Source: WVXT01 sp964345635 (GTDB taxonomy: Bacteria > UBA6262 > WVXT01). Taken from it: a DNA stretch of 20,798 nucleotides. The notes beneath the pieces were generated by a model that saw only the letters and a program-made list of their open reading frames with translations, did no database searches and had not been told where the DNA came from. Shown here one piece after another: positions 7,052 through 13,825 of the stretch; the first letter of the stretch is position 1; every line of letters starts with the position of its first letter. The DNA is taken from assembly GCA_964345635.1 (NCBI GenBank), contig CAYFRM010000046.1:1-20798 (forward strand). The letters run 5' to 3'. The position numbers and the translations under genes are program-made.

Positions 7052-7526
7052 CCGATTCCGTCTCTTCCATCTCCAGCTTTTTTCTCAATTCCTTCTCTAT
7101 TTCCAACTCGCTTTCTGGCTCCTCTTCTTCTCCCATTTCCTCTTCCTGTTCTTCTTCTCTCCCTCCCCCTACTTCGGACAGGAGTCTTTGCGTTTCCTTG
7201 CCCAGAGTTGACATTTCCACTCCGTACCATTTGGCAATCGCTTCCCAGTCCATTCCCTCTTCCCTGAGGATACCAATCTCGTCGGTTCCCTTACCTGTGG
7301 CAGTTGCCATAATTAAAAGCTTGATAATCTCTTCTGTCCCGTAACCTTTTTCTCCCAGAGCCAGAACGACACTGTGCTCAACGTGAAACTTGCGCGCAAT
7401 TTTCTCCTCCGTCGTTTTTGGCTCCGGAGGTGGCTTTCTTCCCCCACCATTAACGGAAAGGACGAATAGTATAGGTGTCAAAAGAATCCACAAGAAAAGA
7501 ACCAATCCGAGTTTTTCTTTTTTCAT
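7038..7526 (-). CDS. Small membrane-anchored acidic protein of unknown function
   Basis: I chose the ATG at 7524-7526 because it follows GTAGGGGGAAAT at ideal spacing; an in-frame ATG ten codons upstream lies inside the end of mutM and has no such site. The 162-residue product starts with KKEK and a hydrophobic segment (about 7-25), then a short Gly/Pro-rich linker. That fits an N-terminal anchor or signal peptide without an obvious lipobox cysteine. Residues about 39-118 look helical and contain two similar helix-plus-Gly/Trp patterns (GYGTEEIIKLLIMA and GMDWEAIAKWYGVE), suggesting a small repeated helical domain outside the membrane. The C-terminus (about 124-162) is extremely glutamate-rich. 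The gene lies 8 bases after mutM and overlaps the radical SAM start. I do not recognise the family. Confidence 0.75.
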   Translation of the reverse strand: MKKEKLGLVLFLWILLTPILFVLSVNGGGRKPPPEPKTTEEKIARKFHVEHSVVLALGEKGYGTEEIIKLLIMATATGKGTDEIGILREEGMDWEAIAKWYGVEMSTLGKETQRLLSEVGGGREEEQEEEMGEEEEPESELEIEKELRKKLEMEETESDELR

Positions 7527-7534
7527 ATTTCCCC

Positions 7535-8341
7535 CTACTTCTGGCATCTCGGGCAAAAAGTAGTTCCCCTGCCACCAATTTTAACAAACTGCAAAGGAGT
7601 TTTACACTTAATACAGGGGGCTCCTCCCCGTCCGTAAACCCGCAGGCGAGAGCGGAAACTTCCTTTTCTTCCGTCTGTGTCAACGTAACTGGCCAAAGAT
7701 GTGCCTTTGTAATCTATCGCTTTGTTTAATACCTTTCTAATTTCAGAAAATAGCGATTTCATTTCGCCGCGCTTGAGCCGGTGAGCTTGCTTTTCGGGAT
7801 GAATTCCCGCCTGGAATAGCGCCTCTTGAGCATAAATATTTCCTACTCCCGCCAGGAATTCCTGATTCATCAACAGGGGCTTGATCTTGGCCTTCTTTTT
7901 GTTCAACATTTCACCAAACACCTTGAGTGTAAAACTATCTTCCAGAGGCTCCATCCCCATCCGGGAGATGGAGGAAACTCTCTCCCAGTTCTCTACCAAT
8001 CTGATTTCTCCCAGATGTCTATTATCCTTAAAATTCAAATATTTGCCATTTGACAGGAGAAAGGACACCCTGCTTTTTGCATCCTTTTTTCCGTAAATCA
8101 GCTGGCCGGTCATTCTGAGATGCACCATTATTTTCTTTCCGGAGGATAATCCCAGGATTAAGTATTTTCCACGACGAATAATCTGGGTAAATTTTTTGCC
8201 TTCGACTTCTTCCTTGAATTTTCTTGGGGAAGGCTTTCTTACCGTCCTACCCGTGTTGATTTCCACGCTTTTCACTTTCTTTCCCAGGATTTTCTTTTCC
8301 AACCCTCTCTTTATTGTTTCTACTTCTGGTAATTCAGGCAT
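7535..8341 (-). CDS. mutM: Formamidopyrimidine-DNA glycosylase (Fpg/MutM)
   Basis: This 268-residue enzyme removes oxidised purines such as 8-oxoguanine and cuts the resulting abasic site by beta,delta-elimination. The N-terminus MPELPEVETI supplies the catalytic proline (P2) and E3. K59 (RRGKY) is the conserved lysine, HLRMTG (74-79) carries the intercalating methionine M77, NIYAQEALF (168-176) belongs to the helix-two-turn-helix region, and a four-cysteine zinc finger (C243, C246, C263, C266) closes the protein with R259 in GGRGTTF. At the DNA-void-filling site the usual R-x-F is R108-H-L110, so the wedge phenylalanine is leucine here. The ATG follows GGTGAGAT, 19 bases after mltG. The family is certain. 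Confidence 0.96.
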   Translation of the reverse strand: MPELPEVETIKRGLEKKILGKKVKSVEINTGRTVRKPSPRKFKEEVEGKKFTQIIRRGKYLILGLSSGKKIMVHLRMTGQLIYGKKDAKSRVSFLLSNGKYLNFKDNRHLGEIRLVENWERVSSISRMGMEPLEDSFTLKVFGEMLNKKKAKIKPLLMNQEFLAGVGNIYAQEALFQAGIHPEKQAHRLKRGEMKSLFSEIRKVLNKAIDYKGTSLASYVDTDGRKGSFRSRLRVYGRGGAPCIKCKTPLQFVKIGGRGTTFCPRCQK

Positions 8342-8360
8342 TTTATCTCACCAAATCTAT

Positions 8361-9308
8361 CTATTCTTTCTTTTTTGGTTTTTTCTTTTGTACTTCCAGA
8401 TGCTTCTTATAATACTTAGAAAATCTATGGGTGCCTTCTCCTTCGCTAACAAAAAACATTAAATCAGTGTCGGCCGGATATAAAGCAGCCTCAATAGCGG
8501 CCAAACCGGGATTACAAATTGGCCCGGGGGGCAAACCAAAATGGATATAAGTATTATAAGGCGAGTTGACTTTCACATCTTCGTAGGTCAACTTCTCCTT
8601 GTGCTCTCCCAGTGCATACTGAACCGTAGCACAAGATTCCAAATACCACCGCTTCTTCAGCCGGTTATGGAAGACTGCAGAAATCAATGGTCTCTCTTCG
8701 TCTTTGACAGCCTCCTTCTCAATTATGGAAGCCAGAATTATTGTATCCCTTTTTGTGAATTTAAACTTTTTTCCTCTTTCTTCCATCGTTTGCGTAAACA
8801 CCTTATTGAATTGGTCGACCATCATATCAACAATTTCTTCTGGCGAAGCATCGTAATCAATAAAATAGGTTTCCGGAAAAAGGTACCCTTCCAACTTCTT
8901 TTGTTCAACGATTTCTAAAAACTTATCTTTCCCTTCCAATCCTTTTTCTTCGATTAACTGCGCTATTTGACGGGAGGTAAATCCCTCGGGAATCGTCAAT
9001 CTTACTTTCTTGCTCTCTCCCAAAAATAGTTTGCTAATAACCCGCCAGGTGCTTTCTCTTGAATTTACCTCGTAAATTCCTGCCTTGATCTTCCTGTGTA
9101 CTCCCCTTAGCCTGAGAAGAAAGAGAAAGTAATTCTTACTGGAAATTAAACCCTCCTTTTCCAGTAGTTCTGCTACCTCATGCGCGGTCATTCCCTGTTC
9201 TATGGTAACCAGGACAGTCCTGCTGTAGCGCGGAGAGAAAAAGAAGACTACCAAATTTACCAGGCTTAAGACGCAGACGATTACGACACCTATTTTTACT
9301 GCTTTCAT
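8361..9308 (-). CDS. mltG: Endolytic murein transglycosylase MltG (YceG-like)
   Basis: This 315-residue protein has one N-terminal membrane segment (about 7-25) followed by an extracytoplasmic domain. An N-terminal LysM-like subdomain (about 32-80) precedes the YceG catalytic domain. Family blocks are IPEGF (106-110), LEGYLFPETY (139-148), ASIIEKEA (193-200) with the predicted catalytic glutamate E197, VFHNRL (212-217), and YNTY-GLPPGPICNPG (251-268). The enzyme cleaves nascent glycan strands and is thought to set strand length during elongation, which implies a peptidoglycan wall. The start overlaps the ruvX stop by four bases (ATGA), a common pairing in bacteria. The lysine-rich C-terminus (KKKPKKKE) is unremarkable. 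Function is assigned with high confidence. Confidence 0.95.
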   Translation of the reverse strand: MKAVKIGVVIVCVLSLVNLVVFFFSPRYSRTVLVTIEQGMTAHEVAELLEKEGLISSKNYFLFLLRLRGVHRKIKAGIYEVNSRESTWRVISKLFLGESKKVRLTIPEGFTSRQIAQLIEEKGLEGKDKFLEIVEQKKLEGYLFPETYFIDYDASPEEIVDMMVDQFNKVFTQTMEERGKKFKFTKRDTIILASIIEKEAVKDEERPLISAVFHNRLKKRWYLESCATVQYALGEHKEKLTYEDVKVNSPYNTYIHFGLPPGPICNPGLAAIEAALYPADTDLMFFVSEGEGTHRFSKYYKKHLEVQKKKPKKKE

Positions 9309-9748
9309 TTATCGCTCTCCTTGTTTTTCTCCTGCACCGGTCTAATACTATCCAAATAGTTCTGCAAAATTATGGAAGCAGAGAGTCTATCCCGGATACC
9401 CTTTCGTTTTTTCCTCGATAACTCTGCTTGCAGAAGCACCTTCTCTGCGCTAACCGTTGTCAACCTTTCATCCCAGGTCACTATGGGCACATTTACCACC
9501 TTTTCCAGAACTTTCACAAACGCCAGTACCTCTTTTCCCTTCTCTCCAATAGATCCATTCATGTTTTTGGGTAAACCAAGAACAATTTTCTCAATTTTGT
9601 TTTCACTGACAATTGTTCTTATCTCTTCGAGCCAATTGCCACTTCTGTCCCTGTTTAAAACTTTGAGGCTGCGAGCAATTATGTTCGCGGCGTCGCTGAG
9701 CGCCAGGCCAATCCTTTTTTCTCCGTAATCGATTCCCAAAATCCTCAT
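9305..9748 (-). CDS. ruvX: Putative Holliday junction resolvase / pre-16S rRNA nuclease RuvX (YqgF)
   Basis: This 147-residue protein is full length for the YqgF/RuvX RNase H-like family. The N-terminus MRILGIDYGEKRIGLALSD gives catalytic D7. The central strand KIVLGLPKNMNGS (54-66) and TWDERLTT (91-98) follow, and the last acidic residue is D120 before ASIILQNYL. E. coli YqgF is needed for maturation of the 16S rRNA 5' end, while other homologs have been described as resolvases, so both names are used. It starts 36 bases after the deacetylase with a strong GGGGGAT site and overlaps mltG by four bases, implying translational coupling. It is cytoplasmic. Confidence 0.95.
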   Translation of the reverse strand: MRILGIDYGEKRIGLALSDAANIIARSLKVLNRDRSGNWLEEIRTIVSENKIEKIVLGLPKNMNGSIGEKGKEVLAFVKVLEKVVNVPIVTWDERLTTVSAEKVLLQAELSRKKRKGIRDRLSASIILQNYLDSIRPVQEKNKESDK

Positions 9749-9784
9749 ATCTATCCCCCAGCAACCAGATCCCGAGCGTCTAAC

Positions 9785-10585
9785 TTACTCCGTAACTGCC
9801 ATTTCCAGCGGGAGCGGCCTTGCTTTTTGTTCTCTTTCAAATTTTTCGAAATAGACGCTCTCTTTCGCTCTAATCTCTTCCATTAAATCGGAAATTGTAA
9901 CGAATCTATATTTTCTCTTTTTCAATTCGGAAATGATTCTGGGAATAGCCTCCACAGTAGTATCCAATCCATTATGCAGAAGAATTATTCCTTCATTTTC
10001 CGCTCCCGAAACCGCCCTCTGATAAATCAGTCTACTTGAGGAACAGCCGTAATCACCGGGATAATCTGTCCAGAGAATCATCTTATACCCGCTTAAGGTA
10101 GTAGCTAAGATTACCTTGTTGTCGTATCTCCCACCCGGCGGGCGAACGAGATAAGTGTATTTGCCCGTAATTTTTTTCACCAGTATGCGGGTTTTATCCA
10201 GCTCTTTAAGGATCTCTTCTCTGGATAGTTTTGTCAAATCCGGATGGTTGTACGTATGGTTACCCACGTCGTGGCCTTCCTTCCATACCTGTCGCAGTAA
10301 CTCCGGATATTTCTCCACCATCTTCCCCACTACAAAAAAGGTCGCCTTAACGCCCTCTCTATTAAGCATATCTAAAATTTTTGGCGTAGCCATAGGGTCC
10401 GGGCCGTCATCAAAGGTAAGGGCTATCTCCTTAAACTCGCCGGGAGAGAAAGGTAGAGAACGAAGTTCCATTTCACTCTTGCGGGAAATAATGGCTACCA
10501 CTCCCACCAGCAACAAGAAAGCCATAACCAGTATGACACGGTACCTCTTTTCCAGCAACTTATCTTTCAATTTCTTGATTATCAT
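9785..10585 (-). CDS. Membrane-anchored polysaccharide deacetylase (NodB/CE4)
   Basis: This 266-residue protein has a basic N-terminus and one membrane segment (about 17-33), then a CE4 NodB-homology domain outside the membrane. The metal and catalytic motifs are complete: TFDDGPDP (D59, D60), HTYNH (H110, H114), RPPGGRYD (R148), and LLHN (H204). Such enzymes remove N- or O-acetyl groups from peptidoglycan or other polysaccharides. The peptidoglycan enzyme MltG two genes downstream makes an envelope substrate plausible. A charged tail (about 235-266) is additional to the core. The gene overlaps thpR by four bases (ATGA). The exact substrate, whether peptidoglycan GlcNAc, chitooligosaccharide or exopolysaccharide, cannot be decided. 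Confidence 0.93.
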   Translation of the reverse strand: MIIKKLKDKLLEKRYRVILVMAFLLLVGVVAIISRKSEMELRSLPFSPGEFKEIALTFDDGPDPMATPKILDMLNREGVKATFFVVGKMVEKYPELLRQVWKEGHDVGNHTYNHPDLTKLSREEILKELDKTRILVKKITGKYTYLVRPPGGRYDNKVILATTLSGYKMILWTDYPGDYGCSSSRLIYQRAVSGAENEGIILLHNGLDTTVEAIPRIISELKKRKYRFVTISDLMEEIRAKESVYFEKFEREQKARPLPLEMAVTE

Positions 10586-11139
10586 TCCAGATTTATGCCC
10601 TCTATTATCTTGTAAGTGGGCCCCCGGGAACTGAGTTGACTCTCCATAACCAGCACTTTGTCCACAGGAAATTCTCCCACATCACGTTTTTGTCCGTCTT
10701 CGATTTTCCTGGCCAATTTTCCCCTGCCTCTGGGAGTCCTGACTCTGCCAATCGTTAAATGAGAAGAAAACGCTCTTTTCTCTTTGGCAAATCCTAAATA
10801 AGAAACGTTTTCCTCAATCCTCTCGCTTAAATTTTTCAATTCTTCTTTACCTTCACTCACGCCAACCCAGACTACCCGGGGAGACTTCGGATGGGGAAAG
10901 CAACCTAACCCCCAAAGGTGAACCCTGAAACGGGAAATCCCCGAAGCGGCAAGTCTTGTCTTCTCAATTATCCCGGGAAGTTTCTCCTCACTCACCTCAC
11001 CGAGGAATTTCAGAGTAATGTGCAGGTTTTCGGGCTCAACCCATTTGACATCCGGCTCTCCTCTCCTCAACTCCACTTGGATTTGCGCGATCCTTTCCCT
11101 CACTTCGCTGGATATTCCCACAGCAATAAAAGTTCTCAT
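10582..11139 (-). CDS. thpR: RNA 2',3'-cyclic phosphodiesterase (2H family, ThpR)
   Basis: This 185-residue protein belongs to the 2H phosphoesterase superfamily formerly called 2'-5' RNA ligase. Its two H-x-T motifs are HITL (H40) and HLTI (H127), spaced as in ThpR. I chose the ATG at 11137-11139 because MRTFIAV is the normal start of this family and GGAGATGG lies just upstream. An in-frame ATG at 11190 would add 17 unconserved residues and start at the edge of the palindromic element. It is the first gene after the promoter at 11281-11309 and overlaps the deacetylase by four bases. The physiological substrate in bacteria is not established. Confidence 0.92.
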   Translation of the reverse strand: MRTFIAVGISSEVRERIAQIQVELRRGEPDVKWVEPENLHITLKFLGEVSEEKLPGIIEKTRLAASGISRFRVHLWGLGCFPHPKSPRVVWVGVSEGKEELKNLSERIEENVSYLGFAKEKRAFSSHLTIGRVRTPRGRGKLARKIEDGQKRDVGEFPVDKVLVMESQLSSRGPTYKIIEGINLE

Positions 11140-11191
11140 TCTGCCATCTCCAAGAATTGTCGATAGTATGGCCTCTATGGGTGTAACCATC

Positions 11192-11251
11192 GTAGTGTAG
11201 CCCTTTATGGGCGTCCCGATTTATCAGGACGGGCATAAAGCCCTACACTAC
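11192..11251. repeat. 60-bp palindromic element with rod and cloverleaf folds
   Basis: The outer arms GTAGTGTAG and CTACACTAC (9 bp) are exact complements. Inside, on the plus strand, lie CCC-TTTAT-GGG (11201-11211), an 8-bp-stem hairpin CGTCCCGA/TCAGGACG with one G-T pair (11212-11231), and GGC-ATAAA-GCC (11232-11242). The same bases can instead fold as one long rod in which CTTTATG pairs with CATAAAG and the CC/CC and GG/GG pairs become internal loops. It has no protein-coding content and no terminator T-run. It lies in the predicted 5' leader of the thpR run, and its design resembles REP/MITE-type intergenic elements. Confidence 0.7.
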
Positions 11252-11280
11252 CTATACGAATAACCCGTGGCAGTTTTTAA

Positions 11281-11309
11281 ATTATAACAGCATTCTCTCT
11301 AAAAAGCAA
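11281..11309 (-). promoter_or_regulatory. Strong sigma70-type promoter for the thpR run
   Basis: On the minus strand TTGCTT (11304-11309) is followed after exactly 17 bases by a perfect TATAAT (11281-11286). Transcription would start near 11274 and give a leader of about 135 nt before the thpR ATG, including the whole 60-bp palindromic element. It lies in the 256-bp spacer after queC, the largest gap in the window, so this is a natural operon boundary. No convincing terminator for queC is visible in the same gap. Confidence 0.75.
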
Positions 11310-11395
11310 TAGGTTTTTCTATTATTATAAAGGAAAGGTTTAACGCCGGGAGAGGAATTTAGGCGTGAATTCAAAAAATGAGTCAAGTAGTTAAT

Positions 11396-12088
11396 CTAAA
11401 TCTTATCGTATTTCTGACATAAACTATCGGCCAAACCGGCTTCCCGGAAGCCTTTTGCTCTCAACCTGCACGCATCACACTGGCCGCAGGGTTCTTCTTC
11501 CCCCTGATAACAACTCCAGGTAAGTTCCAGGGGCACTTTCAGCCTTACTGCTTCCTGCACTATCTCTTTCTTTGTCATTCGAATTAAAGGAGTCTTTATT
11601 TCTACATTGCCACCTTTTACTGTCTTTCTTACGGCTATGTTAATCAGCTCCTGGAACGCTTTTATGTATCCCGGCGTCGTATCCGGATAACCCGGATTAT
11701 CTATCATATTTGCACCCACATATATTGCCTCTGCGTCTACCACCTCGGCAAAACCTAAAGCTACACTGAGAAAAATTGTATTCCTTGCCGGCACGTAAGT
11801 CGCGGGGATATCATTGCCTATTTCTTCCGTTTCTCTTCCCAAAGGAACTTCTATGTTATCGGTTAAAGCCGAACCTCCTATTTGCCTTAGATCAATCTTA
11901 ATCTTCTTAAAAATTGCACCGGCTTCCCCGGCTATTCTTCGGGAACATTCCACCTCTTTGACATTCCTCTGACCGTAGTCAAAACACAGTGCGTAAGTGA
12001 CATACCCGTCTTCTATCGCCTTGTACAGGCAAGTGGATGAATCGAGCCCCCCGCTCAATAATACTACCGCTTTTTTGTTTCCTTCCAT
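11396..12088 (-). CDS. queC: 7-cyano-7-deazaguanine synthase (QueC)
   Basis: This 230-residue PP-loop ATPase converts 7-carboxy-7-deazaguanine to preQ0 using ATP and ammonia, on the way to queuosine in tRNA. The PP-loop SGGLDSS lies at 12-18, FDYGQR at 36-41, and ATYVPARNTIFLS (96-108) and GANMIDNPGYPDT (125-137) are family blocks. Four zinc-binding cysteines end the protein (C193, C201, C204, C207). No QueD, QueE or QueF gene is in the window. The ATG follows pyrG with a one-base gap; a GGGAATGAA site sits within the end of pyrG, so the two are co-transcribed. The gene is complete and ordinary for the family. Confidence 0.96.
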   Translation of the reverse strand: MEGNKKAVVLLSGGLDSSTCLYKAIEDGYVTYALCFDYGQRNVKEVECSRRIAGEAGAIFKKIKIDLRQIGGSALTDNIEVPLGRETEEIGNDIPATYVPARNTIFLSVALGFAEVVDAEAIYVGANMIDNPGYPDTTPGYIKAFQELINIAVRKTVKGGNVEIKTPLIRMTKKEIVQEAVRLKVPLELTWSCYQGEEEPCGQCDACRLRAKGFREAGLADSLCQKYDKI

Positions 12089-12089
12089 T

Positions 12090-13688
12090 TCATTCCCTTT
12101 TTTTCTTATTCAGGGAGGCTTTAATGAATTCTCTAAACAAGGGGTGGGGTTTTGTGGGTCGGGATTTGAATTCGGGGTGAAACTGAACCGCTACAAACCA
12201 GGGGTGGTCCTTGAATTCGACAATTTCTGCTAGCCGTTTCTTCTCATATTCGCCGGTTACCAAAAGCCCTTTTGCTCTCAACCGGGCCCGAAACTTATTG
12301 TTCAATTCATATCTGTGTCTATGTCTCTCAAACACCAGTCTATTCTTATAAGCACGGAAAGCGTGAGACCCCTTTTTCAGCGTGCAGGGATAACTCCCCA
12401 ACCTCATCGTTCCCCCTTTTCGCGATATCTTCTTTTGTTCAGGAAGTAAGTCTATAACCGGATAGGGAGTATCCGGTTTAAATTCTCTGCTGTGTGCGCC
12501 TTTCATTCCACAGACGTTTTGAGCAAAATCTATTACCGCGCACTGCAACCCTAAACAGATACCCAGTAAAGGAATTTTGCGCTCGCGGGCAAATCTGCAA
12601 ACCCTTACCTTCTCTTCAACACCCCTCTCGCCAAATCCACCCGGAACAAGTATTCCATCCACGCTTTCTAATCTTTTTTCTAATTTTTTATCTTCTACGT
12701 CGATATAGCTTATCTTTATTTTTACGTTATTACTTAATCCTCCGTGAACCAGCGCTTCCCAGATACTCTTGTAGGTATCCTTCAGTTCCGTGTACTTTCC
12801 GGCAACGCCGATTACCACATTCTCTTTTAGATTTGCTATTTTCTTAACAACTTCTTTCCATTTTGATAAGTCGCTCTTCTTTTTCTCTAAACATAGCATT
12901 TCCAATAAAATAGTATCCAGGTTCTCTTTTTTTAGCATTAAGGGAACCTCATAAATACTGCTGGAAACGTCCCGTTCTTCCACTACTGCCTTTTCCTGAA
13001 CACTACAGAATAAGGCTATCTTTTCCCTCAATTCATTCGTCAATGGTCTGTCGGTGCGGCAGACAATTACTTGCGGTTCAATTCCAATCTCTCTTAACTT
13101 GGCCACACTCTGCTGCGTGGGCTTAGTCTTCATTTCCTCAGCGGCCTTGATGAATGGCACCAGGGTGACGTGAACATAACAAACATTTCCTTCTCCCACG
13201 TCCTGCTTAAACTGTCTGGCTGCTTCCAGAACGGGCAGCCCTTCGATATCGCCTGTGGTGCCGCCAATTTCCGTGATTACTACGTCAGAATCTTTGGATA
13301 AAGCCTTGATGCGGGATTTAATCTCGTCCGTAATATGAGGGATTACCTGAACCGTTTTGCCCAAGAAATCGCCTTTTCTTTCTTTATTAATTACCGCGTC
13401 ATAGATTACGCCACTGGTAATATTGTTTATTTTTTTCAAATTTATATCGAGGAATCTCTCATAGTGGCCCAAATCCAAATCGGTCTCCGCTCCATCTTCA
13501 GTGACGAAAACTTCTCCGTGCTGGTAAGGGCTCATCGTCCCCGGGTCCACATTGAGATAAGGATCTATCTTCAGAATATTTACCTTCAACCCGCAACTTT
13601 TTAATAAACAGCCAATAGAGGCCGAGGTTATTCCTTTGCCCAACGAAGATACTACTCCACCGGTAACGAAAATGTATTTAGTTGCCAT
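12090..13688 (-). CDS. pyrG: CTP synthase (glutamine-hydrolysing)
   Basis: This 532-residue enzyme aminates UTP to CTP with ammonia from glutamine. The N-terminal synthase domain begins KYIFVTGGVVSSLGKGI (ATP-binding P-loop, about 9-20), with KIDPYLNVDPGTMSP (40-54) and TEIGGTTGDIEG (139-150). The C-terminal class I glutamine amidotransferase has C378 (LLGICLGLQ), H504 and E506 (VQFHPEF). All catalytic residues are present and the length is normal. The start has a GGGGAAGGA site. Upstream, a promoter (13789-13818) directly abuts a terminator hairpin (13751-13784), which suggests either independent transcription after hisF termination or attenuation. QueC follows one base after the stop. Confidence 0.97.
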   Translation of the reverse strand: MATKYIFVTGGVVSSLGKGITSASIGCLLKSCGLKVNILKIDPYLNVDPGTMSPYQHGEVFVTEDGAETDLDLGHYERFLDINLKKINNITSGVIYDAVINKERKGDFLGKTVQVIPHITDEIKSRIKALSKDSDVVITEIGGTTGDIEGLPVLEAARQFKQDVGEGNVCYVHVTLVPFIKAAEEMKTKPTQQSVAKLREIGIEPQVIVCRTDRPLTNELREKIALFCSVQEKAVVEERDVSSSIYEVPLMLKKENLDTILLEMLCLEKKKSDLSKWKEVVKKIANLKENVVIGVAGKYTELKDTYKSIWEALVHGGLSNNVKIKISYIDVEDKKLEKRLESVDGILVPGGFGERGVEEKVRVCRFARERKIPLLGICLGLQCAVIDFAQNVCGMKGAHSREFKPDTPYPVIDLLPEQKKISRKGGTMRLGSYPCTLKKGSHAFRAYKNRLVFERHRHRYELNNKFRARLRAKGLLVTGEYEKKRLAEIVEFKDHPWFVAVQFHPEFKSRPTKPHPLFREFIKASLNKKKRE

Positions 13689-13750
13689 TTTGTCCTTCCC
13701 CTTCGCCCTCCACTCTTCCTAAGGCCAGAGGCGGTCAGGTTGAGCTAAAC

Positions 13751-13784
13751 AAAAAAGCCCTCCAGTCACTGTTGCCGGAAGACT
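13751..13784 (-). terminator. Intrinsic terminator after hisF, or pyrG attenuator
   Basis: On the minus strand AGTCTTCCGG (13775-13784) pairs with CTGGAGGGCT (13756-13765) across a 9-base loop, giving a 10-bp stem with three G-U pairs, followed by a run of six T (13751-13756). This is a good factor-independent terminator. It lies 42 bases past the hisF stop, but also starts exactly where transcription from the promoter at 13789-13818 would begin, so pyrG transcripts must pass through it. Confidence 0.7.
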
Positions 13785-13788
13785 CCTT

Positions 13789-13818
13789 ATATTACCTGTT
13801 CTTTTCCTCTTTTGTCAA
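13789..13818 (-). promoter_or_regulatory. Sigma70-type promoter upstream of pyrG
   Basis: On the minus strand a perfect TTGACA (13813-13818) lies 18 bases from TAATAT (13789-13794), just after the hisF stop codon. The expected transcription start is near 13782-13784, the first bases of the terminator hairpin. The pyrG leader would be about 95 nt. Confidence 0.65.
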
Positions 13819-13825
13819 GAAATTT

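Noticed and set aside
7527..7556. Upstream ATG of the small membrane protein, giving a start MPEMPEVGG similar to the MutM N-terminus
   Set aside because: The resemblance comes from a different reading frame of the mutM 3' end. The ATG at 7526 has a strong ribosome site and is followed directly by a signal-like sequence.
10155..10634. 159-residue plus-strand open frame opposite the deacetylase
   Set aside because: It is an antisense shadow of a gene with complete CE4 motifs, and is serine/low-complexity rich with no family signature. The same applies to the other plus-strand frames, for example at 2852-3355 and 19879-20340.
11140..11190. N-terminal extension of ThpR from an ATG at 11190
   Set aside because: The 17 added residues are not typical of the family, and the internal ATG at 11139 has GGAGATGG at good spacing and the conserved MRTFIAV start.
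11341..11395. Hairpin ACGCC/GGCGT after queC as a terminator
   Set aside because: It has only a 5-bp stem with a 14-base loop, and the T-rich tract does not follow directly.
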